64,000 bases of DNA from Lepraria neglecta (GCA_033220425.1 CM065646.1:7501-71500); one strand, 5' to 3'; positions 34,453-47,148 are shown, counted from the first letter of the stretch. Numbers and translations: made by a program. The notes: generated by a model from the sequence alone, not told the origin.

Positions 34453-35087
34453 CCCTCTGATTGCCTCAAACACAGGGGTGTGAATCCCCGCTATATTGGC
34501 CAGCTTCTGCGTAATCAGGGCGTCTCAACGGCGTATCGGCTTATCTGCGTCCACATCTTCCAACCTATCGGCTAGATCCACTAATTCTGACCTCTTTTGC
34601 GGTATCTAACCGATGTACCTTCTTATAGCTTCCCCACAGTTGCCGCGGGCTACCGCGTAGCGCTAACATTGCGTATAGGATGCGATTCTTATCCGTCTTG
34701 AAATAGCGATGAGCCTATTAAGAGACGGTGTTATATCCCTCTATCTAATCGCGGTGTTCCCGGATAGTCTTCCCCTGATATTCGGATATCTTCGCCGGTC
34801 TTATAGATAGGGCCCGATCTTCTTTCTCATCGGAGGATGCGCTTCGCGTGCGTTTCGAGCCACAAGTACGGCTTATAGAGCCCGAGCTAGATGGCGGGGT
34901 AGGAACTGTAGCTGGCCGGCGGGGGGACTTCTCCCCTTTCCAGGGCCTCGATCTGAGCCAGCGTCTCCTGGAGTTCTTGCTGCTTCTATAATTCTTCTAG
35001 ACGGCGTCTCGCCTATACAGTAGCCTCTAGATCTAGAGCGGTACGCTCGAGGGTCTCGATTTGGGGTAGAATAGTATCTAATTCGCG

Positions 35088-35315
35088 TTACTTAACGAGC
35101 TCGGTTCGGCGGCGTCGAGCCTGCAGCAGGCGCTCGTCTAGAGTAGGTACTAAATCTATTACTTCCGAGGCATGGCTATCATCCCTAGGCGGTTGCGGGG
35201 GGTTTCTACTACCTTCGCCAACCGCCTGTTGACGTTGTCTATCCCTACTACCTTCCAAGGTACCAGACGTTTTACCTCCGTTCCGGCTGCGAGTTGTACG
35301 CGTTTGCCTTAGCAT
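35088..35315 (-). pseudogene. element D gag-like N-terminal segment
   Basis: Open segment of 75 codons starting MLRQTRTTRSRN, rich in Arg/Gln/Ser, with an acidic-then-basic end (VIDLVPTLDERLLQARRRR) that looks helical. Its position just inside the 5' LTR and the basic low-complexity start suggest the beginning of a gag-like frame. A decayed relative lies at 47350-47550 in fragment D2. Fossil. Confidence 0.5.
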
Positions 35316-35360
35316 ACTTATTCCGGATCGCTACCCTTTATAAGGAAGGAGAATTAGAAT

Positions 35361-35556
35361 TATAATAGGAACCTATAGCAATATGAAATAACGTATAGTA
35401 GTAGGGTTTATACCAAGACTAATTCTCAAGGAATCTAAGAGTAAGGGGGGCGGAACCCCCTATTAAACAATGGGCGCATGGGACTCGTAGCGCTAACGCA
35501 CGCCAAGCGTATGGTAATCGCGAGCCAACCAAGACTTTGCTAAGCCTTCCATTACA
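35361..35556 (-). repeat. element D 5' LTR
   Basis: 196 bp, partner of 32298-32493, followed by CTAGC. Confidence 0.9.
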
Positions 35557-36898
35557 CTAGCTATATATATTCCTTAGAGCTTTCTTCTTCTTCCTTAGAC
35601 GTAGTAGTTTTAGGTATTATCCTTCTTGGTAGTCGTATTTCTTTCTACTTAGCTTCTAACGTGCTAAGGGCTTCTTCCTACTCTAGATCTATTTCGCTTT
35701 CTTCCTAATCCTACTTAGACTTTTCTTCTTAAGCCTTACTACCGTCTTTAGTATTTAGGTCGTTCCTATTTTATTCCCTGATACGCGCGTTAAACTTCCT
35801 TGTAAAGTTATTATCGCTATTTTCAGATTCTTTATCAAGTTCTTCTTACGTTATCCTATTATACTAGGAACTAACGTCTTCTTCGACTTTATCCTATACT
35901 AGTAGAATCTCCTTAGGCGTGCCGTCTATATCGTCCTAGGTATATACTTTCTCTAGTACATTTAGCTACGGTTGATATACTATGTTTTTCGACTTGTAGT
36001 CTCTGGCGAAGTAGCCCGGTTTGCTATAGCTATAATACTTTAGTGTTTTCTTATTACCCCCTTACTACTTCTTGCCCCTGGCTAGCCCCCTAAAGGCCTA
36101 TTTGCCTTCCTTCTCCGTGAAGTCCAGTTCTATAGGCGTATACCTATAGGGGTCGCGTTCTTTGTGTCCTAGGTAATAGCTCCTTGATTTAGCGAAAAAG
36201 CTTAAGCGTCCTATTCCGCCGACTCCTCCGTTATACCTTTTCTCTATAGTCCTTTTAAATAGCTTATTATTAATTTCGATCGCTTCTTCGATTAGTTTAT
36301 TAAGGGTATTAATAATAATCCCTAACCTTATAAGCTCGTCTTTAATATTATCCTTAAGACCTCTCCGGTATATAGTTATTAATACGTTATCGTTCTAGTT
36401 AGTCTTTACTATATATTACTGAAATTAAGTCGAGTACTCTAATATAGATTTCTTCTGGGTTATATACTAGATAGTTTATATCGCTATATTAACTTTGTTC
36501 GACGGACCGAATATATAGCGGATTTCGAGTCTAAATATAGCTATACTCTCTATCTATTATTTGATTTCGCTGTCTTCGTTATCGTCTTCTATATACTTCT
36601 TTAGGAACGGATTAACCTACTTTTAGGCTCTTCTACGTAAGTAAGTAATGGTAAAGGTAGGATATTATTATATAGGTATAAGGTCTCCTTAGAACTTTAA
36701 GTAAAGTAATATCTAGGATAGCTATCCCTCGAGCTTATCTCTCTCTCTATAGTATAAGTTAGGCTAGGCTATCTTAATATATCTGCTAAGTCCTTCGTTA
36801 ATAGTTAGGCGTCGTTATCCGCTTCCTCCTCCTGAGGAGCTTAGGGTAGGTACCCTAGGGTCTCTTAGTATAGCACTTATCCTTGAGGGTGCTCAAAG

Positions 36899-37116
36899 TG
36901 TTACGAACACGTTGCGTGCTGTGTATCGTATATGGATTGATTCTCAATAGGGATGGCGGTGTTACTACACAAGAGGTAAAGCAGGCTTCAAGTGATGCTA
37001 AACGGGTCTGGTATATGATTATATAATATATGTTTAGTGCCTAGCCTAAGAGATCTATCGTATATAGTAAACAATTGAATAGCAAGTTAAGTACGATGCT
37101 CCAAGTAGTAAGTAGT
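36899..37116 (-). repeat. C2 5' LTR, first part
   Basis: Starts TGTTACGAACACG as the left LTR does and is interrupted at GTAGT by C1; the rest is 43861-44067. Confidence 0.9.
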
Positions 37117-37625
37117 TGTTACGAACCACGTTGCGTGCGGTGGTTCTATGGATTGATTCTCAATGGGGATGGAGGTGCAACCTGACAAGAGTATGAAGCA
37201 GGCTTCAAGTGATGCTAAGCGGGTCTGGTATATAATCAGATGATATATGTTCAGTGCCTAGCCTAAGAGATCTATCGCATGTAGTAGACAATTGAATAGC
37301 AAGTTGAGCACGATGCTCCAAGTGGTGAGCAGTGCTCCGCATATATAGACATACGAAATCCATGCCAAGCATTCTTGATCGCACTGATCGCACTGATCGC
37401 ATCTGCGCTCATTGCGACTACTACGCTCATCGCTTAACATGCCAAGCCTTCCTGATCGCACTGATCGCACTGATCGCATCTGCGCTCATTGCGACCACTG
37501 CGCTCATCGCTTAACATGCCAAGCCTTCAGGGTCTGTCCGAGTCGGACACCGACTCGTCGACTCGAACCATAACGGGCGCTACGCTCTATAAGCGCATCC
37601 CTGATTATGTTTCCTGATCGTAACA
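37117..37625 (-). repeat. C1 3' LTR
   Basis: 509 bp, TGTTACGAACCACG to GATCGTAACA, with two ~80-bp tandem units rich in GATCGCACT (37365-37525). Confidence 0.93.
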
Positions 37626-37673
37626 TTAGCTCCCTCTCCCAGATTTCTCGTCCCGAGAAACCATCCATCCTTC

Positions 37674-37901
37674 ATGCCACCCCGATGTACTAAACGTTTA
37701 GACAAACCGACCGTCCGCCGAACGGTGTTGGCCAGTAAGCTAAACGAAGTTATTATGCGGCTGTGCTCCCGATGTGTTGCCAGCGGTAAACAGTGCCTGA
37801 TAGGTGCAGGGTCCGACAGGTGTTCTAACTGTGTGGGCAGCGGTAGGAAATACGACCTTGTGGTGTCGCCCCTCGAAATACGTCGCATTAAGACGGAATA
37901 A
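37674..37901 (+). other. antisense CxxC-rich open frame near the C1 3' end
   Basis: 75 codons, ATG-started, on the strand opposite to gag-pol, beginning 49 bp inside the 3' LTR. It reads MPPRCTKRLDKPTVRR, then a Cys pattern CSRC..KQC..DRCSNC (two CxxC pairs plus a lone Cys), the sort of spacing seen in small zinc-binding domains. The DNA beyond, to about 38200, is charged and helix-prone in the same direction but decayed. The same stretch is present, more decayed, in C2 (27915-28150) and in C4/C3 near their 3' ends, so it belongs to the family and is not a chance frame in one copy. It overlaps the region between the chromodomain and the polypurine tract. Function unknown; treated as part of a fossil element. 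Confidence 0.55.
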
Positions 37902-38219
37902 AAGGAAGCGTAGTTACAGTTAAAAAACACGCGCGAAGAGCTTGAGGATTATATACGAAAATCAATAGAGGAATCCATACGTCTTTAGACCACGCTGACA
38001 CGCCTTTAGACGCAGTATAAACATCTTAAAAATGAAAAGCGGAAGATTGCAGACCGAGAGATACAGAACATTAAGGAGTTGGAAGAAGACTAGCGGTCTA
38101 TCCTAAGCATTCCTGACGACTAGATATTCAACGTCTCGTCCGAACAATTTGGCTTCCTAGCCGGAACCGATTGGTCCTCCTTCTATGACGCTCCCGGAAC
38201 TCTTGTAGAAGTTCCTGGC

Positions 38220-41200
38220 AGTTCGCAAGGTTCTTGAGTGGTTCCCAGGTGTTTTCGGTATCGTCGTACCCTTTCTATTTAACTAGATATTTCTGATCGA
38301 CCTGATTTAGAATCCTCTCGACCTCGAACTCCGTTTCTTCTTCAATATCATAATGAAATGTTTCCTGTAAGGGTATATTAGAGTCTACTAGCTCCAAGAG
38401 TGAGACATAGAATACCGGATATACCTTGGCGTCAGGTGGAAGCTCGAGTTCATAGTTAACAGGTCCTTTTACCTATTTAATTAAGAATGGTCCGACCTTG
38501 ACGTAATCTAGTTTCTTACTTGGTCTCGTCGTTCTTATATTTTTTGTTAGGAGGTATACTTTATCCCCCTTTTTTAGCTAAGGAATATTCTTTCTTTTCT
38601 TATCAACTCGTTCCTTCAGTTTATAATTTAAGCTCTCGATAGATCTTTATATATCCTTATACAAATTCTTCAGCTTGTCTACCTTTACTAAGGCTTTTTC
38701 CGTATTAGGTCCCTCCCTAGGTTACAGAAAAGTGTTTACATTCTTCCCATAATTGGCAAAGAATGGTGTCAGCTTTGTTATATCTGACATCTTGTCATTA
38801 TATACCAGTTATACCATTGGGAGTAGTGATACCCAGTTATCCTGTTTCTGGTTAACGTAGTACCTGAGGTACGCTTCCATTGTCTGATTTGCACGTTCCG
38901 TTTGTCCATCTATCTGCGGATGGTATACCGTCGACATTCTTAGTTTTGTTCCGATTACTCCGATAAGTATCTTCTAGTAATTAGATGTAAAGAGCTTGTC
39001 TCTATCTGACGTAATTGACTTTGGTATGCCATAGTCCCTTATCAGCCTGTCCAACAATATGAATACTAGCTGATCTGCTTTATAGGTTTCCTTGAAAGGT
39101 ACCATGATAGTATACTTCGTTAACTTATCCACAATGACCATGATTGAATCGAAGGTATCCTAAGTAGCTGGATCCTTGGATGGTGGTAACTTAACTATAA
39201 AGTCCATTGTGACATCGTCCTATAGTGATTCTGGAACTGGTGCAAATTGTATTTGTCCATATTTGGCATATTATACAGACTTGTTCTGCTGGCATTGAAT
39301 ACATTCTTTAATATATTGTTTAACGCGTGCTCGAAGTTTTAGCGCTGTATATCCTCGTCCTAGGAGTTCCACTGTCTTAGCGACTCCCGGGTAACCTTGC
39401 AACAGGTCGTCGTGGTAATCCCTGATCACTTCTTCTATGCATTGTTCGGGTAGATAAGTTTTCCCCTAGTACTTAAGTAATACCGTATCTGGCTGATCCT
39501 TCCTTAGGGTTATTGCGAATGTATCGTCTTCGTAGGCCTTTACGATCCTATTAGTTATATCAGGTCCCGTTATACGAAGGGTCATAGCCAATACCTGGTA
39601 TAGTACCAATAAGCCGTCCGCTTCTTTCTTTAGGATTGGTCGCTCTGTAATGTTCTTCTCTTCTATATAGTCTAATCGCCTGCTAAGGGCGTCTGCTCGA
39701 CTATTATCCTTCCCTAGGGTATAGGTTATCTTGAACTTGTATTAACCCAGTAGTTCTAACTATCAGACCTGTCGTCTATTCAACTCCTTTGTTATCGTGA
39801 AGTTAAGAAGGTTCTTATAGTCCGTGAAGATAGTTAAGTCCGAGTAGCTTTCTGCGTATACTCGCCAGTTCTAAAGTGTATACACTACGGCAAGTAACTC
39901 CTTATCGTGTATATCATAGTTCTATTCTGCTACTAATATCTTCCTTGAATAGTAGGTAACTGGATACTATTTTTAGTCTTTCATCTGGTACAAGTATACT
40001 CCTATTGCGAGATCCGATACATCCGTTTCGATATAAGCTGGCTCGTTTATTTAAAAGGTACAGAGTACTAGTAGATCCGTATATGCTTTCTTTAATGTAT
40101 TAAATGATTTCTATTAGTCTTTTCCCTATATAAACCCGATATCTTTCTTTGTGATATCTATTAGTAGTAGTACCTTCTTGGAGTAGCCCTCGATGAACTT
40201 CCTGTTGAAGTTGGCAAATCCTAAGAAGCTTTGTACTACTTTGACGTCCTGTAGTATAGGCTATTTAGCTATGGCCTTGATCTTCTCCGGGCTTATACTA
40301 ATACCTTTTGTGCTAACCATAAATCCTAGAAACTCTACTAATTCCCTGTGGAATTCGCACTTTTCTGGTTTAAGAAGAAGTTTCGCTTGTAACAGGTATC
40401 CGAGGATATCCTATATATACTCTATATATTCTTTCTTATTCTTAGAATAAATCAGTATATTATCGAGGTACGCTATCGCTATTCGATCTAAGTATACTCG
40501 TACGATATTATTAATAAGTGCTTGGCAGGTTACTGGTACGTTGGTGAGTCCAAACGGTATTACTAGGTACTTATAGTAGCCATATCTTGTTCGGAAGGCA
40601 GTCTTCTATTCTTCGCCTCCTTTCATCCGAATTAGATTATATACGCCTCTAAGATCTAGTTTAGTAAATATCTTTGCTTTTCCGAGCCGATCCTATAGCT
40701 CTCCTATATTTGGTAATAGATATCTATTCTTGATGGTAATGTCGTTCAACTTTCGATAGTCGACGTATAGTCTTAAGCTTCCGTCCTTCTTCAGTACAAA
40801 GAGGATTAGGTAACCTGCTAGTGATTTGGATTCCCGAATAAATCCCTTTTTGAGGTTCTCGTCAATATACCCGCGAAGTACTTTAAGTTCCTTTTCTAAT
40901 AATACGTAAATAGGTCTAAATATTGGTTGCTTGCCAGGTTCGAGTTCGATCTTATAATCCTATAGCTAGTACTTAGGCAATACTTCTGCATTCGTCTCTT
41001 CCTCGAACAAGTATACCTACTTACTATATTCCCGAGGGACAGAGGGTATATCAGTTCCTCCCTTATCTCTTACTTTATTGTCCCGCTAACCTTTACTAGT
41101 AACTATAGAGTCGGACCACCTTTTAGTACTATCCTTATACGAAGCTAAGGTAATATATACCTCGACCGGTCTTCGGTTCAACTTCTTATCTACTATTAAA

Positions 41201-41600
41201 CGCTACTAATACGTAGGTATAATCCTGGTGACATTGCCGGATTAATCTATCTTGAGTACTCCTCGAGCCTAATCGATTATTAGGTTATACTTCTTTAACC
41301 AAGGTATTCCTAAAATTATATAATAGGTAGCTATCCTAATAACGTTAAAGGTAATCTCCTTATAGTAGCGCTGAATTATAATAGGTAATAAAAGTATCTC
41401 TTCGTCTACCTTTCCTGTTAATAGTATTAACCTATTAGCCATCTGAAGATTATACTAGTATAACTTCTTCCGAGTTAGTATTCTAGTTGTCCGTACCAGA
41501 TCTCGTGAGATAAAATTTCTAGTAGCTCTAGAATCTATTATCGCAACGGTCCGCTGTCCGTTAACGATTACTAGTGTTTTCATATATATGTCATATTGCG
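38220..41600 (-). pseudogene. C1 pol with chromodomain
   Basis: Fossil pol. On the minus strand, legible blocks run protease, RT, RNase H, integrase, then a chromodomain with the W-E-P-L signature, the order that defines chromoviruses. Broken throughout. Confidence 0.85.
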
Positions 41601-42545
41601 CGGAACACAGATGTTATTTAGGGGTTAATATATTGATCTCCTTATGGCTACCCCTGCCACAAGGGATTACTCTTTTCCCTATACGGGGAGGAATCCTACA
41701 AGTTATTTCTCGAACTTATATTTCTTACAGTCGTTATACAAATATATATACTACTATTGTAGGTGGTACTGGTTTACTTCTAGACTCCAGCGTCTTATTT
41801 GGTTTCTATAGTATGCTTCTTCCTCGTCTTTCTTGCGTAGGAAGTAGCTTAGTTATCGTTTTCTTACTAAGTACTAAGGGTATCTATTATCCTTACACTT
41901 ATAGTACCAGTAATTACTACAGGATAATTTTGTTAGAACTCCCAGTTCCTTTCTGCGGTTAATTCTATAATGGTCGTAACTATTCTCTATATACTATCTC
42001 TAGTAGACTTCCTTATATTCAGGGTAATAGTAGTTATACCTGAAGTCTAAGACACTAAAATCGTTCCAGAATTCTCTTAGTCTTTCTTCCTCTAAGTATT
42101 CTCTTCTCTCCTTAGATATAGTAGATCTAGGTTCGGGTATTATCGGTGGTCCTTTTCTTTTAATTATAACTTCCTATTCCGATTCTTCCTCGTCCTGATC
42201 CTACTCGGGTTACTTTCCCTAGGCGTTACTGCTATCTCTAATATATAGCTTCCCTATCCGAGTATTAGCTTTATTCGTAAAGCTGTTATTAGAGAACTCC
42301 TCGTCTCCCAAGTTAGATTCTTCTTCTAGTTACTAGCCGTCGACTTCGTTCTATATTGGTAAGATTCTACTAGAATCACTATCCTGGTCCTGTACCTTTT
42401 CTAGTACATTTAGCTACTGTCGATATACCATGTTTTTCGACTTGTAGTCTCTGGCGAAGTGGCCCGGTTTACTATAGCTATAACACGTAAGTGTTTTCTT
42501 TCTGCCCCCTTACTGCTTCTTGCCCCTAGCTGGCCCTCTAAAGGC

Positions 42546-42830
42546 CTATTTACCTTTCTTCTCCGTGAAATCCAGTTCTATTAGCGCTGGTCTATAAGGG
42601 TCGCGTTCTTTATAACCTAGGCGGTAGCTCTTCGATTTAGTAAAAAAGCTTAAGTATCCTATCCTGCTAACTCCTCCGTCATACCTTTTTTCTATAGTCC
42701 TTTCAAATAACTTATCGTTAATTTCGATTACTTCTTCGATTAGTTTATTAAGGGTATTAAGGATGATCCCTGACCTTATAAGTTCGTCCTTGATATTATC
42801 CTTTAGACCTCTTCGGTATATAGTTATCAA
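42546..42830 (-). pseudogene. C1 gag piece
   Basis: 94 codons open. The block IYRRGLKDNIKDELI..LNTLNKLIEEVIEINDKLFER is typical of the capsid C-terminal region of fungal chromovirus gag, followed by a basic tail. The rest of gag on either side is decayed. Confidence 0.8.
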
Positions 42831-43346
42831 TATATTATTATCCCAGTCAGTCTTCGCTATATACTACTGGAACTAAGTTGAATATTCTGATACAGACTTC
42901 TTCTAAGTTAAGTACTAGATAGTTTATATCGCTATATTGACTTCGTTAGATAGTCCGAATATACGGCAGATTTCAAGCCTGAACATTACTATACTTTCTA
43001 TCTACTACTTGATCTTACCGTCCTCGTCGTTATCTTCCATATACTTTTTTAGGAATAGATCAACCTATTTTTGGGCTCTCCTACGTAAGTAAGTAATAGC
43101 GAAGGTAGGATATCGTTATACAGGTATAAGGTCCCCTTAGAACTTCAGATACAATGATACCTAGGATAGCCATCCCTCGAGCTTATCTCTCTCTCTATAG
43201 TATAAGTCGGGCTAGGCTATCTTAATATGCCTGCTAAGTCCTTTATCAATAGTAGGGTGTCTCTATCCGCTTCCTCCTCCTAAGGAGCTTAGGGTAGGTA
43301 CCCTGGGGTCTCTTAGTATAGTACTTATCCTTAAGGGTGCTTAAAG

Positions 43347-43855
43347 TGTTACGAACTACGTTATATACGGTGGTTCTATAGATTGATTCTTAATAGGGAT
43401 AGAGGTACAACCTAACAAGAGTATAAAGCAGGCTTCAAGTGATACTAAGCAGGTCTGGTATATGATTAGATGATATATGTTCAGTGCCTAGCCTAAGAGA
43501 TCTATTATATGTAGTAGATAATTGAATAGCAAGTTGAGCACGATGCTCCAAGTGGTAAGCAGTACTCCGTATATATAGACATACGAAATCCATGCCAAGC
43601 ATTCTTGATCGCACTGATCGCACTGATCGCATCTGCGCTTATTGCGACCACTGCGCTTATCGCTTAACATGCCAAGCCTTCCTGATCGCACTGATCGCAC
43701 TAATCGCATCTGCGCTCATTGTGACCACTGCGCTCATCGCTTAACATGCCAAGCCTTCAGGGTCTGTCCGAGTCGGACACCGACTCGTCGACTCGAACCA
43801 TGACGGGCGCTACGCTCCATGAGCGCATCCCTGATCATGTTTCCTGATCGTAACA
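43347..43855 (-). repeat. C1 5' LTR
   Basis: 509 bp, partner of 37117-37625; GTAGT follows. The short open frames in it on both strands come from the GATCGCACT-rich repeat. Confidence 0.93.
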
Positions 43856-43860
43856 GTAGT

Positions 43861-44067
43861 GCTCCGTATATATAGATATACGAAATCCATGCCAAGCATT
43901 CTTGATCGCACTGATCGCACTAATCGCATCTGCGCTCATTGCGACTACTACGCTAACATGCCAAGCCTTCAGGGTCTGTCCGAGTCGGATACCGACTCGT
44001 CGACTCGAACCATAACGGGCGCTACGCTCTATAAGCGCATCCCTGATCATGTTTCCTAATCGTAATA
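43861..44067 (-). repeat. C2 5' LTR, second part
   Basis: Continuation of 36899-37116. Carries only one copy of the ~80-bp GATCGCACT unit, while the other LTR of the same element has two. Ends CGTAATA, then TATAT. Confidence 0.9.
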
Positions 44068-44819
44068 TATATTAGATATAAGCTCATAAATAATCCAGTC
44101 TACAAGCAGGTACTACTATAGGTCTAGTACTCGCAGAACGATACTCGCAGAACGGTTATAGCTAATAGGAGTTACTCGAAACGACGCTAAGCCTCTTTGG
44201 GAATAGTGTTAAAGTCGCAGATTGCGGCAATCGACTTTTTAGTACGATTCAGGGTTAGATTTTGCTTAGTATAGAGGTCCGAGATAGCTATTACTTAGAC
44301 TTATAAATAGCGGCGACTATATCTTAACGCTTAAAGATATTAGCTAATAAGCTTACAGGCGTATAGATATGGATTATATTATGGCCCCGGTGTGGTTTCT
44401 TTGTAAATAATCGCGATATTACTATTATATAACCTCGCCGTCGATAGATACAAAAATACTCAGTCTTATACTAAGCCCGACGTTATAACGCGCGTGTTCA
44501 GCCAATTAGGATTTCACTGGCCTGGCACTAGCGCAGGCCTATGAAATATTTAGCCAATCGGCGTTGATTCCGGACTCGAGAAATAGCTGAGCGCGCGTGT
44601 ATCTTTATATCCTGGACCTTTAGGGTCGCCCCTTAGTACTAAAATCTTACTCTTTTAATAACTTTAGATATATTAGAGTTAGAGCTTAACTTTACATATA
44701 CAAAATATACTATAAATAGAGGGCTTTCTAACGCAACTTAAATTTTCTAAATCGAGTATAAAATAAGCGAGATATAGCCGCTTTACGGTAATCTTCTGTG
44801 AAGATTACGAGTACTTACT

Positions 44820-47148
44820 TATATAACTAATAGAATCGTAAAGGCCTATAATAACGATATATTCGTAGTAAATCTACGAGAGGATTAGAAAGACTTAGTA
44901 TTACTTAAATACTAGGATAAGACTTATTTATCTAATATATATATTAAAGGAGTAATTAGGGATTAGGAGTATCTAAGATAATAGAACTTCTAGAATAAGG
45001 CTATACGACGCTAAAACTTCGAGCGCGCGTTAAATAATTGATTAAAGAATATATAGAGTATTAGTATAATAAAGTAGTATAATACGCCAAGTATAGACAA
45101 ATATAATTTACTTCTATATTAAAGTTACTATAGGATAATATTATAATAGACTTTATAGTCAAGCTACTACTATTAAAGAATCCGGCTATATAGGATATCT
45201 TTAACTTAATTATAGTTATTATAGATAAACTAACGAAGTATATAATTATAGTACTATTTAAAGAAATATATAAAGTAGATTAGTTAGCCTTTATACTACT
45301 CGATAGACTAATAAAGGACTATAGTATATCTAGATCGATAATATCCGATAGAGATAGGTTATTTACTTCTAATTACTAGAGAACGCTTATAGTAGTAATT
45401 AGAACTAAACTTCGGATATCGATAGTATATTATCTATAGACTAATAGATAAATAGAATGTATAAATTAGATAATAGAAGTATATTTAAGATACTATATAA
45501 ACTAGAAATAGAATAACTAAGTTTTACTACTTCTAATACTATAACTAGCGTATAATAATAAAAGGTTAGATACGACGAGACTAATACTATTCTTTACTAA
45601 CTACGGAAAGGATATAAATACTTTTTTATACCTAAGAGAAGGATCTAATATAGAAAAGGCCTTAGTTAAGATAGAAGAGCTAAGGAATTTATATAAGGAG
45701 ATATAAAGATCTATTAAGAGCTTAAATAGTAAGTTAAAGGAATAGGTTAATAATAAAAGAAAGAATATTCCTTAGCTAAAAGAGAGAGATAAAGTATACC
45801 TCCTAATAAAAAATATAAGAATAACGAGACTAAGTAAGAAACTAGATTATATTAAGGTTAGACTATTATTAATTAAACGGGTAAAAGGACCTATTAACTA
45901 TAAACTCTAACTACTATCTAATACGAAAGTATATCTAGTATTCTACGTCTTACTCTTAGAGCTAGTAGATCTAAATATACTATTATAAGAGATATTCTAT
46001 TATAATATTAAAGAAGGAATAGAGTATAAGGTTAAGAGGATCCTAGATAGAAGAAATTAGTTCTATCTAGTTAAATAGAAAGAGTATAACGAAACGAAGA
46101 ATATCTAGAAACCTCTTAGAAACCTTGCGAGGAACTATAGAGAATATCTATAATAGTTCTATTAGAGATAAAAGGGGACTAATCGAAGCTCTTAGGGACT
46201 TCTAGCCCGCCGGGGAGATCGAATTACTTAGACGAGACGTTGAATATTAGATTACTAGAAGAAGTAGAAGTAATACGCTAGTCCTCCTCTAACTCCTTAA
46301 TATTCTATAGCTTATATTCGATAATTAGCTTCTTTTTATTTTCTACCGCTTTGAATTATTTCTATAGATAGCTTACTTTTACTAGAGTATTAGATAACTC
46401 CTACTATATTTCGTTACGTCGCTTTTTAATACGATATATTTCAAAGGGTAATACTATAAGGTTATATTTCCTACTACTAGCAATATAGTTAGAATATCTA
46501 TTAGAGTTATCGCCTACTAGGTATTATTTGCCGCTGGTAATATATCGGGAATATAGTCTTATTACGACTTTAGATAGCTTACTAGCTAGCTCCGTTCGGC
46601 GGACGGACGGTTTACTTAAATATTTAGTATAGTAGGATAGTATCAAGGATAGATAGTTTCTCGAGACGAGAAATCTAGAAGAGGGAGCTAATATTAAGAC
46701 CCTAAGCTATAACTAGAGATACGTCTATAGGCGTAGCGCCTATTATAGTATAAGTCGGACTAGATAATACTCGACTCGGACAAGACCCTAAGGGCTTAGT
46801 ATACTAAATGATAAGCGTAACGAGCGTAGTATAATCAAAGCGATCATAAAAGATAAGTATAATAAACGCAGTACGATTAAAGCGATCGTGAAGTACTTGG
46901 CGGACTTTCGTATATATATATATATAGTATTTACTTACTACTTGAAGTATTATACTCAACTTACTATTTAATTGTTTACTATATACGATAGATCTCTTAG
47001 GCTAGATACTAAATATATATTATCTAATTATATACTAGACCCGCTTAGCATCACTTGAAGCCTACTTTACCTCTTGTGTAGTTATACCTCCATCCCTATT
47101 GAGAATCAATTAAGAATCTACCGGTACGCACGGATTAGGTTCGTAATA
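44820..47148 (+). mobile_element. chromovirus fragment C3 with 3' LTR
   Basis: Plus-oriented 3' part of a chromovirus: decayed integrase from the same GGCCTATAATAACGATATAT stretch as C4, chromodomain region near 46030-46140, purine tract GAGGGAGCTA, then a 3' LTR at about 46692-47148 (457 bp) ending CGTAATA. Heavily RIP-decayed; no part is open. It abuts the Helitron 3' end on the left, suggesting the Helitron inserted into it. Confidence 0.85.
46692..47148 (+). repeat. C3 3' LTR
   Basis: About 457 bp; shares GATAGATCTCTTAGGCTAG and GACCCGCTTAGCATCACTTG with the C1/C2 LTRs, but its first half diverges. Probably a sister subfamily. Confidence 0.8.

Larger units (their letters stand above)
32298..35556 (-). 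mobile_element. non-autonomous LTR element D, 3.26 kb
   Basis: Bounded by 196-bp LTRs (32298-32493 and 35361-35556) and a 5-bp target duplication CTAGC (32293-32297, 35557-35561). The minus strand is the sense strand: a G-rich polypurine tract (GGGGGGAGGAGG) lies next to the left (3') LTR, and a short gag-like open start MLRQTRTTRSRNGG lies near the right (5') LTR (35088-35315). No protease, RT or integrase was seen, so it would depend on another element. The interior holds a duplicated segment and a minisatellite (separate entries). Light RIP decay only; it inserted into C2 after C2 had arrived. Confidence 0.92.
37117..43855 (-). mobile_element. chromovirus C1 (Ty3/gypsy), 6.7 kb, inserted in the C2 LTR
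   Basis: Bounded by 509-bp LTRs (37117-37625 and 43347-43855) and a 5-bp target duplication GTAGT (37112-37116, 43856-43860). Sense strand is minus. Order: 5' LTR, gag (about 43300-42000; the best open piece is 42546-42830) with a remnant of a CCHC knuckle near 42450, protease near 41550, RT with a YLD-ILIYSKN block near 40450, RNase H, integrase (39700-38700), chromodomain (EVERIL..YLVK..YDDTENTWEPL, near 38220-38340), polypurine tract, 3' LTR. Structurally complete but broken in every part by moderate RIP decay, with many breaks. It is less decayed than its host C2, consistent with a later arrival. Confidence 0.94.
27362..44067 (-). mobile_element. chromovirus C2 (Ty3/gypsy), host to elements D and C1
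   Basis: LTR retrotransposon on the minus strand. 3' LTR 27362-27871 (510 bp); 5' LTR 36899-37116 continued at 43861-44067, split by element C1. Target duplication TATAT (27357-27361, 44068-44072). A purine tract (minus strand GGGAGAGGGAGCTAA) abuts the 3' LTR. The interior of about 5.8 kb, without passengers, is colinear with C1: chromodomain end near 28500, integrase to about 29900, RNase H/RT about 30000-31200, protease near 31800, gag from about 35560 to 36890. It is very heavily RIP-decayed with dozens of breaks, so no part is open. Old; it pre-dates both D and C1. Confidence 0.93.
21443..44819 (+). mobile_element. Helitron (Rep-helicase), 5'-truncated, interrupted by nested elements
   Basis: Rolling-circle DNA transposon on the plus strand, present as 21443-27361 and 44068-44819; everything between is chromovirus C2 with its passengers. 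The coding part shows a Helitron-like N domain and Rep region (about 22400-23700) and a PIF1-type helicase (about 25990-27340). The 3' end is a hairpin with arms GTAATCTTC and GAAGATTAC (44789-44809) followed by about 10 nt. RIP-type decay has introduced many stop codons across both domains, so no long frame remains. The 5' end is missing: the element meets a family A solo LTR at 21442. It is the oldest layer of the nest, host to a MULE-like foldback, LTR element E and chromovirus C2. Confidence 0.85.
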
